A DNA stretch of 27,813 nucleotides from DAITAZ01 sp036824045. Its GTDB lineage: Bacteria; Pseudomonadota; Gammaproteobacteria; Burkholderiales; Rhodocyclaceae. Under the pieces are notes generated by a model. That model worked only from the letters and a program-made list of their open reading frames with translations, had not been told where the DNA came from and searched no databases. Within the stretch, counting starts at the first letter, position 1. Every line of letters starts with the position of its first letter. Of this stretch, positions 1 through 8,115 are shown piece by piece. The DNA lies in the NCBI GenBank assembly GCA_036824045.1, contig DAITAZ010000045.1, forward strand, positions 1 through 27,813, in the 5' to 3' direction. The translations under genes and the position numbers were made by a program.

Positions 1-890
<890 letters not shown>

Positions 891-992
891 TATAACCCTG
901 CGTAAATACCCTGCAAATCACTCGCGCAAATCACTCCATCTGCAATCACAACACCCTTCTCCATCTTTGTGCTTACACCACAACAAGTTTCA

Positions 993-1107
993 GTCTGGTG
1001 CACATAGCGCTCTGGAACCACTCCTTCCCATCCCGAACAGGACAGTGAAACAGTGCCGCGCCAATGATAGTGAGCAACCCGCTCGCGAAAGTAGGTCAGC
1101 GCCAGAC
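993..1107 (+). rRNA. rrf: 5S ribosomal RNA
   Basis: The ends pair to form helix I (GTCTGGTGC with GCGCCAGAC). Between them are the conserved CCCATCCCGAACAGGA loop region and the ATGATAGT loop-E-like segment, followed by GAAAGTAGGTCA near the 3' end. The length of about 115 nt is normal for a proteobacterial 5S rRNA. It is the last gene of the rRNA operon and is followed within 12 bases by a terminator hairpin. Confidence 0.96.
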
Positions 1108-1118
1108 TAACCTAATGT

Positions 1119-1161
1119 CAATGCCCCTCAAGGAACAATGCCTTGCGGGGCATTGTCGTTT
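1119..1161 (+). terminator. Intrinsic terminator of the rRNA operon
   Basis: A long two-part hairpin: CAATGCCCC (1119-1127) pairs with GGGGCATTG (1147-1155), and an inner CAAGG (1129-1133) pairs with CCTTG (1141-1145). One mismatch separates the two helices. A T-rich run (TCGTTT) follows. It sits directly after the 5S gene and faces the convergent minus-strand operon. Confidence 0.85.
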
Positions 1162-1220
1162 CTACCCACCAAATACCCACACCCCCTCACGCCCTCCCTC
1201 CGTATCCACACGCTGGCCGC

Positions 1221-1264
1221 AAAAACAGCAACAGAACAAAGCCGCGCAGCAAAACCGCGCGGCT
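1221..1264 (-). terminator. Intrinsic terminator of the MSHA-like/FKBP operon
   Basis: Read on the minus strand, AGCCGCGC (1264-1257) pairs with GCGCGGCT (1247-1240) around a 9-base loop. It is followed by TTGTTCTGTTGCTGTTTTT, a T-rich tail. It begins about 10 bases after the stop of the FKBP gene, so it most likely ends the long minus-strand operon. With the opposing rRNA terminator, only about 60 bases separate the two converging transcripts. Confidence 0.8.
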
Positions 1265-1273
1265 CCAGGCGCT

Positions 1274-1621
1274 TCAGCCTACCGATAACAGCTCAACCTC
1301 AAACACCAGCGTCGCGTTCGGCGGAATCACCCCGCCCGCACCATACGCCCCATAACCAAGCTCAGGCGGAATCTCCAACCTCCTCCGCCCACCTACTTGC
1401 ATGCCCTGCACCCCTTCGTCCCAACCAGCGATGACGCGCTGAGCGCCCAAGGGAAAACTGAAAGGGCTGTTACGGTCCTTGCTCGAATCGAATTTCTTGC
1501 CGTTGGTAAGCCATCCCGTGTAATGGACGGTGACACGTTGCCCTGCAGCCGCAGTTTCGCCTTCTCCTACGATCAGGTCTTCAATGATCAAGCCCGAGGC
1601 CGTGGTGATGGATTCTGGCAT
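1274..1621 (-). CDS. FKBP-type peptidyl-prolyl cis-trans isomerase
   Basis: A 115-residue single-domain FKBP that catalyses cis-trans isomerisation of Xaa-Pro bonds. Family hallmarks in order are VHYTGWL near residue 32, KFDSS near 43, VIAGWDEGVQGM near 63, RRRLEIPPELGYG near 79, and VIPPNATLVFEVELL at the end. No signal peptide or membrane segment is present, so the protein should be cytoplasmic. A good Shine-Dalgarno sequence (AGGAG, 1632-1636) lies 10 bases before the ATG. The gene is 23 bases behind the giant prepilin-like gene and before a terminator, so it is probably the last gene of that operon. Whether it serves the secretion machine or is a general folding enzyme cannot be told from the sequence. 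Confidence 0.95.
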   Translation of the reverse strand: MPESITTASGLIIEDLIVGEGETAAAGQRVTVHYTGWLTNGKKFDSSKDRNSPFSFPLGAQRVIAGWDEGVQGMQVGGRRRLEIPPELGYGAYGAGGVIPPNATLVFEVELLSVG

Positions 1622-1644
1622 GGCGATTTGGCTCCTAAGAAAGG

Positions 1645-4296
1645 TTAGTACGCAAGTTGGTCGTTGAAAGTTGGGCTCGGCGGCCCGGTTTGGAAGTCAG
1701 GCTGGGCTGCCAGGGTTGCTGGATTGTTCGTACTGGCAGTCGTGCTGTTGCGTCCCTCTAGGTAGTTGTTCAGGTTGGTTGGGTTTGCGTTTCGGCTTGC
1801 CTGAGTACCGAGGGCCCTGCCGGCGGCGAGAACAACGATTTCCACGGAACTGCCATTGTTCACCCTCAGCAGCGGTACCCCTGGATATGGGCTGGACAGC
1901 TGGTAGAAGAAGGTGGGTTTCCAGGCGTTCCGTGCCCACCAGGACTGCGATGTTGTGAATCCGGTGCTCGGTGCGTTCAGCCAGTAGCAAGTTGGAGCGC
2001 CCGCCGATTGCCAGTTGATGAACTCCACGCGGACTTTTTGTTGGGCGGCCTGAAGTGTGCCGGATAGCGTGCCTACCGCCGAGGCCAGAGTGCCGAGTTG
2101 GCCTGTGAGTCCAACGGGCAGTACGATCACGTCGTTCGAGGCTGATAGTGAGCCGAGCGAGGCATTCACTGCGTCAGCAGCGGCGGACGTCGAGGCGACG
2201 AGACTGCTTAGCGTCGTGAGTTGAGGGATGACGACGTCGCGCAGGAAGTTGCGCTGCGTCCGTGTGAGCGTCTCGATGGAGCTGGCGCCCCCAGTTGATG
2301 GCGTGGCGAAGAAAGCGTCGTAGTACTGCTGGAGCTGAGCGTTGCGGTATTTGATCGCGGCGACGGAGACGTTATCGGGGTTGTACAGGATCGCCGAGAT
2401 CAAACTCTCGAGAGTGGTTGTTGCCGTTGAGCTGGCGGTAAGGATCTGCTGTCTGAGGGCGACGAGAGTGAGGTCACTGGCTCCGCCCAGTGTCAAAGTA
2501 TTGGCAAGCGCCGTCAGACGTACCCGCAGGCTCGTGAGCGCGGAGCGGGCGCTGGCGACTGCGGTGGTGATACTCGGGCTATCGGTTTCGATCGCATTGA
2601 CTGCAGACAGCGTTTGAGAGGCGGTTGCGTCCAGTTGCAGCGTCAGTTCGGACGTGGGGATGGTCGGCGCGGCAAACGCGTTGCGCGCTTCCACGAGCGG
2701 TGTGTAAAGCAGCGCGCGCAGGTAGGTTTCATCATTGGGAAGATTGACCGTTCCCCGGGCGATGGTGGCTTGCAGGGCGTTCGCGGCGGCCAGGGCCGTT
2801 TCGCCGGCGGCAATGGCTGTAGCGATCTTGGTGGAAGTTGCCGACGCAGCCACCGCTGCTGCGGCTTCCCGGGAGGTTTGGGCTGCCGAGTAGGTGGCGC
2901 TGGCGGCGGAGTCCAAATCGGAGTACCCGGTCACGACAAAGGCTGCCATATCCCGGAGTCCATCGGATGCGTCGCGCAACACCCGTGCATTGGCTTGAGT
3001 GGAACTTCCCTTGAAGGTCGTAAGGGCCGCGGAAAAGGTACTGGTGGCCGAAACATAGGCCGGGGCGAATGGATCGATGGCTGCTGCGGCGAGTTCTGTG
3101 ACGAAATTGCTGGTGGCGGTGAGCGCTTTGGCCGTTTCCGTGTCCAGGGTGCTGATCGTGCTCGACGAAAGCGTTGCGGCTGCCTTTGCCGCAGCCGCAC
3201 GGGCATCGTCATTCCGGTTGCGGGCGGTGACGGCCAGAGAAGTCAGATTCGCCAGTACGCTGGCCAGGGCGCTGGCACTGGCTTTGGCCGCTGCCGCCAC
3301 CCCTTTGATTCCGCTCAGGGCCGCCTGCTGTGCGGCGGCATCGGACGCGGTGTAGAGGGCTGAGGTGCGGGACTGCAGGGCCTGGGCGAGTTCGGCAAAG
3401 CGCACGGCCTTGCTGGGATTGGTGTCCGGGACGCGCCCGAAGTAGGTGTTGCTGGTGCCGTTGTAGGCCGAGGACAAGGGCGCCGGCCACGGGACGACGG
3501 GCATGACTTCAAGGCATGCGCGTACCTCGGCGGCGATGCGCTTGTTGACGGCCGCCATGAGTTCGTCCCGGGTGATGGTGATCAGGCGGTCGTTGATCAG
3601 GGGCGTGCCGTCGGCATTGCGGACGGGGCCCTGCGTGAATCCGTTGTTGCTGTCGGTATCGGAAAAGTTGGTGTTGCCATCCGCGCCCCCGCCATCCAGG
3701 TATTGCGCGATGGCTGGGGCTGCATTGGCACGGGCATTTTGTGCGGCGAGTGGGGCGCCCGGAGCCAACACAACAGCAACAACGTCCTGCGCGGCGAGGC
3801 TGATGGCTCCTGTGGAGTCCCGCACAGCAATCGTGCCTGCAGTATCCGTATTGACCGGCGTGAGACGGTCTGTCACCCGGAAGTTGCGAGACACCGCGTA
3901 CCAGAGCGGACTGCCGGAACCATCCAGCAACTGGGGGATGCCGAGGGTTGCCCAGGGCAGCAGGCCCAGGGCGTTGTCGCCACAATTGGCTGCAACGCCG
4001 CCGGGCAAGGTGGCCGGGCAGGGGAGGGTTCCGGGGCTACTCGGAAAAGGCCCCAGGGAATAGCCTTGAGCGGGCAGCGCTTGGGCGGCCGCATACGCAA
4101 TCAACGCTTCTTTGGCGCGGGCCAGGGCTTCGTCGGTGGCCGCCTCCCGCGGGCGCGCAAGCTGGGCCGGGACGAGCTGTATGAGGGCCCAGAGGCCGAG
4201 GCCCACGGCGAGGATGGCAAGGACGAGGATGAGGGAGAAGCCCCGGGCCCGCGCTACGCCGGCCAGGGCTGTGGCGTGGTGCGTGTGGCGGGCCAT
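1645..4296 (-). CDS. Giant prepilin-like protein with duplicated pseudopilin-type lobe and Ala/Ser/Thr-rich insert (883 aa)
   Basis: The N-terminus carries a class III (type IV prepilin-like) signal: ARGFSLILVLAIL around residues 17-29, with cleavage expected between G19 and F20 and the hydrophobic helix at about 20-42. Position +5 of the mature protein is Leu, not the Glu typical of major pilins, as in some minor pseudopilins. Residues 90-260 form a lobe with C93, C105, LPWATLG (113-119), LWYAVSRNF (131-139), VVLAPG, a YLDG and INDRL. Residues about 300-760 are very rich in Ala, Ser and Thr and look largely helical. Residues 770-883 repeat the lobe's motifs: WWARNAWKPTFFYQLS, VVLAAG, YLEG, FNDQL. 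I chose ATG 4296, four bases behind the MshK-like stop; the longer frame upstream overlaps that gene. Ordinary (pseudo)pilins have roughly 130-300 residues. It likely forms a tip or minor-pilin element of the MSHA-like machine, but the function is inferred. Confidence 0.85.
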   Translation of the reverse strand: MARHTHHATALAGVARARGFSLILVLAILAVGLGLWALIQLVPAQLARPREAATDEALARAKEALIAYAAAQALPAQGYSLGPFPSSPGTLPCPATLPGGVAANCGDNALGLLPWATLGIPQLLDGSGSPLWYAVSRNFRVTDRLTPVNTDTAGTIAVRDSTGAISLAAQDVVAVVLAPGAPLAAQNARANAAPAIAQYLDGGGADGNTNFSDTDSNNGFTQGPVRNADGTPLINDRLITITRDELMAAVNKRIAAEVRACLEVMPVVPWPAPLSSAYNGTSNTYFGRVPDTNPSKAVRFAELAQALQSRTSALYTASDAAAQQAALSGIKGVAAAAKASASALASVLANLTSLAVTARNRNDDARAAAAKAAATLSSSTISTLDTETAKALTATSNFVTELAAAAIDPFAPAYVSATSTFSAALTTFKGSSTQANARVLRDASDGLRDMAAFVVTGYSDLDSAASATYSAAQTSREAAAAVAASATSTKIATAIAAGETALAAANALQATIARGTVNLPNDETYLRALLYTPLVEARNAFAAPTIPTSELTLQLDATASQTLSAVNAIETDSPSITTAVASARSALTSLRVRLTALANTLTLGGASDLTLVALRQQILTASSTATTTLESLISAILYNPDNVSVAAIKYRNAQLQQYYDAFFATPSTGGASSIETLTRTQRNFLRDVVIPQLTTLSSLVASTSAAADAVNASLGSLSASNDVIVLPVGLTGQLGTLASAVGTLSGTLQAAQQKVRVEFINWQSAGAPTCYWLNAPSTGFTTSQSWWARNAWKPTFFYQLSSPYPGVPLLRVNNGSSVEIVVLAAGRALGTQASRNANPTNLNNYLEGRNSTTASTNNPATLAAQPDFQTGPPSPTFNDQLAY

Positions 4297-4300
4297 GCCT

Positions 4301-4750
4301 TCACGGCGCCGCGGGCGGGCGCTGGATGGAGACCTGCCCGCCCCGGAGTTGGTCGCGGGGTTGCCGGGTCTGGCGGTCGATGGTCTGGCCGACGCGCATC
4401 GAGGCGCTGCGTTCGTCTCCCACGGCGATGCCCACTTGGGCCGGGTCCGGCGTATTGCGCACGACGAGGCCGTTGCCCGGTTGCTGATCGTGCTGAGGGT
4501 GCCCGTTGATCCACACGGTGGACCGGCCGTCACTGCGGCGGACGACGCCATCCAGTGACAGGGCCTGGCTTTCAAGAAAACGGGGATCGCGGATATTGAA
4601 GCGGCGCTGTTTTTCCAGTGTTGCCCGCTTGTCCGGGGTGAGGAACAGCCGGCCCAATGCCGGCACTTCGGCGTGCGCCGTCAAGGCCGGAAGCAGGCCA
4701 CAAAGGATGCCGAGCAGAAAGCCCGGGTGGAATAGCCTTGGCGTGGTCAC
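4301..4750 (-). CDS. MshK-like (PilP-like) periplasmic pilus assembly protein
   Basis: About 149 residues starting at a GTG (4750) whose sequence GTGA overlaps the stop of the MshJ-like gene by 4 bases. This coupling is why I prefer it to the ATG at 4795. The N-terminus is a signal peptide (hydrophobic FLLGILCGLLPALTAHA, cleavage probably after AHA). The short mature domain contains LDGVVRRSDGRSTVWINGHPQ, a pattern I associate with small proteins at this place in MSHA-type clusters, which resemble the PilP/GspC linkers that reach the secretin. The polar C-terminal tail is rich in Arg, Gln and Pro. The assignment rests on position, signal peptide and that motif, and the exact symbol is uncertain. 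Confidence 0.75.
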   Translation of the reverse strand: MTTPRLFHPGFLLGILCGLLPALTAHAEVPALGRLFLTPDKRATLEKQRRFNIRDPRFLESQALSLDGVVRRSDGRSTVWINGHPQHDQQPGNGLVVRNTPDPAQVGIAVGDERSASMRVGQTIDRQTRQPRDQLRGGQVSIQRPPAAP

Positions 4751-5358
4751 GGACGCTCCTGTGCGTTGCGGATGGTGATCCACTCGATCTGACACTCCGC
4801 CAGCAGGGTGGGGGCATCCCCTGGCTGTTGGATGTCAGCCTGATTGCGCTCGATGGAGCAGCTTCTCACCCTGACATGGGCGGGGACCGCGGTGCGCAGA
4901 TCCTCGGTAAAGCCCGTCAGGTCACCTTCGTGTAACAGCGGCATTGAAAGGCGCATGCGGCTCACCATGAACTCGAACTGCCGGCTGACCGGGTCCCCGG
5001 GCAGCGGAGCCCAACGCTGTTGCGGCTCGATTTCGTACTGCACGTTTTGTAGACGGCGCGCTGTCTTGATCTTGCGGATGCGCTCCACCCAGTCCAGGCG
5101 CCGCTCCTCGCCCAGAATGCCCGATTGCTGGAGTTTGCGGTACTGGCGGATTTTCGCGGTGATCTCCTGCCCTTCCTCCTCGGCCCTGGCCAGGCGCTGG
5201 TTGGCTTCGTTCAACTGGTTGCGGGCGGCTTCGAAGTAGGTCTGCTTTTGGCGCAGGCGTTCGGTGGTGAACGAAACAGCGACCACGCCGGCGACCACCA
5301 TGGCCGTGGCGAGGAGCAAACTCCAGCGGATATGCTTGAAATCACTGGTACGGATCAT
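4747..5358 (-). CDS. MshJ-like (PilO-like) inner-membrane assembly protein
   Basis: A 203-residue bitopic protein with a short cytoplasmic N-terminus, one transmembrane helix at about 12-30, a charged coiled coil at about 33-80, and a small C-terminal periplasmic domain. This is the architecture of PilO/GspM/MshJ proteins, which form an inner-membrane scaffold with the PilN- and PilM-like partners. It starts 6 bases after the preceding MshI-like stop and overlaps the next gene by 4 bases, so translation is probably coupled. Sequence conservation in this family is weak. The call relies on topology and gene order. Confidence 0.75.
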   Translation of the reverse strand: MIRTSDFKHIRWSLLLATAMVVAGVVAVSFTTERLRQKQTYFEAARNQLNEANQRLARAEEEGQEITAKIRQYRKLQQSGILGEERRLDWVERIRKIKTARRLQNVQYEIEPQQRWAPLPGDPVSRQFEFMVSRMRLSMPLLHEGDLTGFTEDLRTAVPAHVRVRSCSIERNQADIQQPGDAPTLLAECQIEWITIRNAQERP

Positions 5359-5364
5359 GGCGGC

Positions 5365-6903
5365 CTACTCGATCTTGAGTGCGGCGCGGACAACGAAGCG
5401 CGGGGCCTCGGTCACGGTGTTTGCGTCGCTGCTGCGCAGGGCCTTGCCAGGTTCGATGTCGAACGGCTGGCGGACGATGGAGACGGTCAGACTTCCATCC
5501 CGGCGCAGGGCGCCGACAAATGCATTGACTGCGTCGAACTGGGCACGCTGATCGCCACTCAGGTCAGTGTGCAGGCGGCCGGAGATCAGCGCCACCGTGT
5601 ATTGCACCCTGCCCTCGGCAGTGGGCGCGCCACGCCGTCTGGGATCCCCGTTGTCCCCCTCCTGCCCGCTTCCCAGGGACCATTCGAGACGGTCGAGATC
5701 CACGTCGGGCGTGGCATCCAGCGCCTGACTGATTTTTTGCAGCATGGGCAGGAGCGGAACCGTGCTTTTGTCCAGGTTATGGTAGCGGTCGGTGACGGCG
5801 CGCAGGTCTTCCAGTGCGGTGGGCAGGGTAGGCAGCACGCCGAGGATGTTGCGGTAGCGGGTATTCGCAACTTCCGTCTGGGCTCTCAGGCGGTGGGCCT
5901 CATCCCGGAGGTAGACGCCGTCCAGGTGTTGCTTGCCGGCAAACAGCAGACAAGCGGCCAGGGCGACCCCTCCCGTCGCCGTCAGCGCGCTGCGAACCTG
6001 CCAGAGGCGGAACAGATGCCGCACCGGCGGTGGCGCGAACTGGGTTTCAGGAGGCAGACGCACCAGCGCGTGCATGAACAGAGGGGCGGAGAACGCTTCA
6101 GCCGGTGCGTGGCGCAGCCCCAGGGCGCGGCGCGCCTGAGCGAGGGATACTGTTTCGTAACTCAGTTCATCCGTGTTCTTGCACCACCGTTCAAAACTGG
6201 GTTGCGCGGTTTCCTCGGCCAGTACGACCACAGGCAATACCGTGCCCCGGGAAATCACCCGCTGCCCGACCAGGTACTGATAGGTTTTGACTGACTCGTT
6301 GGAACAGGCGGCTGCGTAGCTGTCCGGATCGGTGGAGACGGTGGGGGCCAAACGCGAGAAACGGAGCTTGCGCTCTTCCACGTAGGCCTGGCGGATCCCC
6401 GCGCTGGTTTGGGCGACCAGCAGGTAACGCTGATTGGCGGGGACAACCCGTACGCCGACCGCTGGCGCAAGCTGGGGCAGGGAGAACAACCCCGCCACCT
6501 GCGCCTCCGCCTGACGCAGTTTCTGAAGCCAGGGTTCAAAAGTCTCGGGATGGGTCAAGCCGGCAAACAGGAAACGCTCGTCGCGACGACCGCCGCGTTC
6601 CCGCCCGAGGGACTGGCAAGCGGAGAACGGCGTGCCAAAAAACAACTGACTGGTCTTGCGCGCCAGCATCGCGCGGCGATCGGCGCCCTGGACATGAGGC
6701 AGGGTCTCGAGCTGGAAATCCTCTTCCACGACATCCGCGAGAAGATAGAAAAGGGCGGAGCGGTTGCGCGCCAGATAGACGCTGAACGCGTCCAGCCCTT
6801 CCTCGGTGGCCTGGAATGCGGCTTCCCGATCGATGGTGCCCCGGTTCGCGGAGTAAGCCTCGACCTGGTCGGAATCCACATATAAGACGCGACGCCCGGT
6901 CAT
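5365..6903 (-). CDS. MshI-like assembly platform protein (PilM-like cytoplasmic part plus PilN-like part)
   Basis: A 512-residue protein that begins 3 bases after the MshG stop. Residues 1 to about 300 are soluble and start with RRVLYVDSDQVEAY. The β-rich layout resembles actin-like PilM/GspL cytoplasmic domains, although I see no clear ATP-binding motif. A single transmembrane helix lies at about 305-323, followed by a coiled stretch (about 330-400) and a PilN-like α/β periplasmic domain to the end. The fusion would act as the inner-membrane cradle that links the MshE motor to the MshJ- and MshK-like proteins. The symbol mshI fits the position between mshG and the mshJ-like gene, but identity is inferred from architecture. 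Confidence 0.75.
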   Translation of the reverse strand: MTGRRVLYVDSDQVEAYSANRGTIDREAAFQATEEGLDAFSVYLARNRSALFYLLADVVEEDFQLETLPHVQGADRRAMLARKTSQLFFGTPFSACQSLGRERGGRRDERFLFAGLTHPETFEPWLQKLRQAEAQVAGLFSLPQLAPAVGVRVVPANQRYLLVAQTSAGIRQAYVEERKLRFSRLAPTVSTDPDSYAAACSNESVKTYQYLVGQRVISRGTVLPVVVLAEETAQPSFERWCKNTDELSYETVSLAQARRALGLRHAPAEAFSAPLFMHALVRLPPETQFAPPPVRHLFRLWQVRSALTATGGVALAACLLFAGKQHLDGVYLRDEAHRLRAQTEVANTRYRNILGVLPTLPTALEDLRAVTDRYHNLDKSTVPLLPMLQKISQALDATPDVDLDRLEWSLGSGQEGDNGDPRRRGAPTAEGRVQYTVALISGRLHTDLSGDQRAQFDAVNAFVGALRRDGSLTVSIVRQPFDIEPGKALRSSDANTVTEAPRFVVRAALKIE

Positions 6904-6906
6904 GGT

Positions 6907-8109
6907 TCAGACCTTGAGTTTGGTGATGACATCATAGACCGGGCCCAGCACCGACAACATCACCCACAGCAAGGCGCCGCCCAGCAAGGCGGTCAGCGTC
7001 GGTTCGATGATGGACTGGAGCTTCTCGATGGATTCGCGCACGTCCCGGTTGTAGAAATAGCTCACATTCGCGAGGGCCGTATCCAGCGCGCCAGTGTTCT
7101 CGCCCACCCGCAACATGCGCACCACCAGGGGCGGAAACAGGCCCACATTCTGAAAGGCGGTGGTCACGTTCTGGCCTTCGGTGATGAGCTGGCCGACCCG
7201 TTGCAGCGCCTCCCGCATGACCCGGTTCCCGACCACGTCCTCAGTGGCGCGGATGGCATCGATGATGGCAATGCCCGAACCGTACATCATGGCGAACACC
7301 GCGGCGAAACGCGCCAGGATGATCTTGCGCAGAATGCCTCCGACCACGGGCACCTGCAGTTTCAAACTGTCGAATCGGTGGCGGGCTTTAGGGTTGTTGC
7401 GCACGGCGAAGATCAAGGCCGTGACGGCCAGTGTCGGCAGCGCCAAGGCGATGTGCCAGTAGTGTTTCATGCCGTCGGACAGCGCGATGAGGATACGTGT
7501 CTGCAGCGGCAGGGTCTGGCCGAGGCCACGGATGGCCTTGGCCAGCTCCGGAACCACATAGGCCAGCAGGAATACAGTGACCGACAGTACGACGATGGCG
7601 ACGATGGACGGATAGAGCAGGAGCTTCTTGGTGTGGGAAGCCAGCTCGTCTTCGTGCTTCAGGGACTCGTTGAGGTTCTTGAGCACTTCCGGCAGGTTGC
7701 CGGTGGCCTCGCCCGCGCGTACCAGGCTGCAGAACACGACGGAAAACACCTTGGGGTGCTCGGATAGCGCCTGGGAGAGCGTTTGTCCCCCTTCGATGCT
7801 CTCGATGAGCGAGGCAACGATGGCGCGGAAGCGTGCCTGTTCGAGGCTGTCGCGCAGGTCCGTCAGCGCGTCCACGATGGGTACCCCGGCCCGGGTGAGC
7901 TGCTCCAGATGGAAGCAAAAATTGATCAGTTCCCGCCGGGCAATGGCCCCGCCCCGGAATGCGCCCTTGTACTTGACCGGACCGCCGTTGATGAAGTCCA
8001 GCTCGATTCTGCGCAGTCGCAGCTCCAGGTCCACCAGGTTGGCCGCCTCCATTTCACCCATGACGAAGCGGCCGTCCGCATTCATGGCGCGATAGGAAAA
8101 GAGGGCCAT
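6907..8109 (-). CDS. mshG: MshG, GspF/PilC-type inner-membrane platform protein
   Basis: A 400-residue polytopic protein of the T2SSF family. Two homologous cytoplasmic helical domains (about 60-165 and 262-365) each contain the family pattern: FCFHLEQLTRAGVPIVDAL in the first, ARFAAVFAMMYGSGIAIIDA in the second, and a later VRAGEATGNL / LRVGENTGAL pair. Transmembrane helices lie near 167-187, 218-236 and 369-388. The N-terminal MALFSYRAMNADG is the usual start of this family. It sits in the inner membrane, contacts the hexameric MshE motor and conducts pilus subunit insertion. The gene follows mshE by 6 bases and precedes the mshI-like gene by 3. Confidence 0.93.
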   Translation of the reverse strand: MALFSYRAMNADGRFVMGEMEAANLVDLELRLRRIELDFINGGPVKYKGAFRGGAIARRELINFCFHLEQLTRAGVPIVDALTDLRDSLEQARFRAIVASLIESIEGGQTLSQALSEHPKVFSVVFCSLVRAGEATGNLPEVLKNLNESLKHEDELASHTKKLLLYPSIVAIVVLSVTVFLLAYVVPELAKAIRGLGQTLPLQTRILIALSDGMKHYWHIALALPTLAVTALIFAVRNNPKARHRFDSLKLQVPVVGGILRKIILARFAAVFAMMYGSGIAIIDAIRATEDVVGNRVMREALQRVGQLITEGQNVTTAFQNVGLFPPLVVRMLRVGENTGALDTALANVSYFYNRDVRESIEKLQSIIEPTLTALLGGALLWVMLSVLGPVYDVITKLKV

Positions 8110-8115
8110 GGCGCG

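Noticed and set aside
4297..4575. N-terminal extension of the giant pseudopilin to an ATG at 4575
   Set aside because: The added residues are an out-of-frame reading of the MshK-like gene, while the prepilin signal begins right after ATG 4296.
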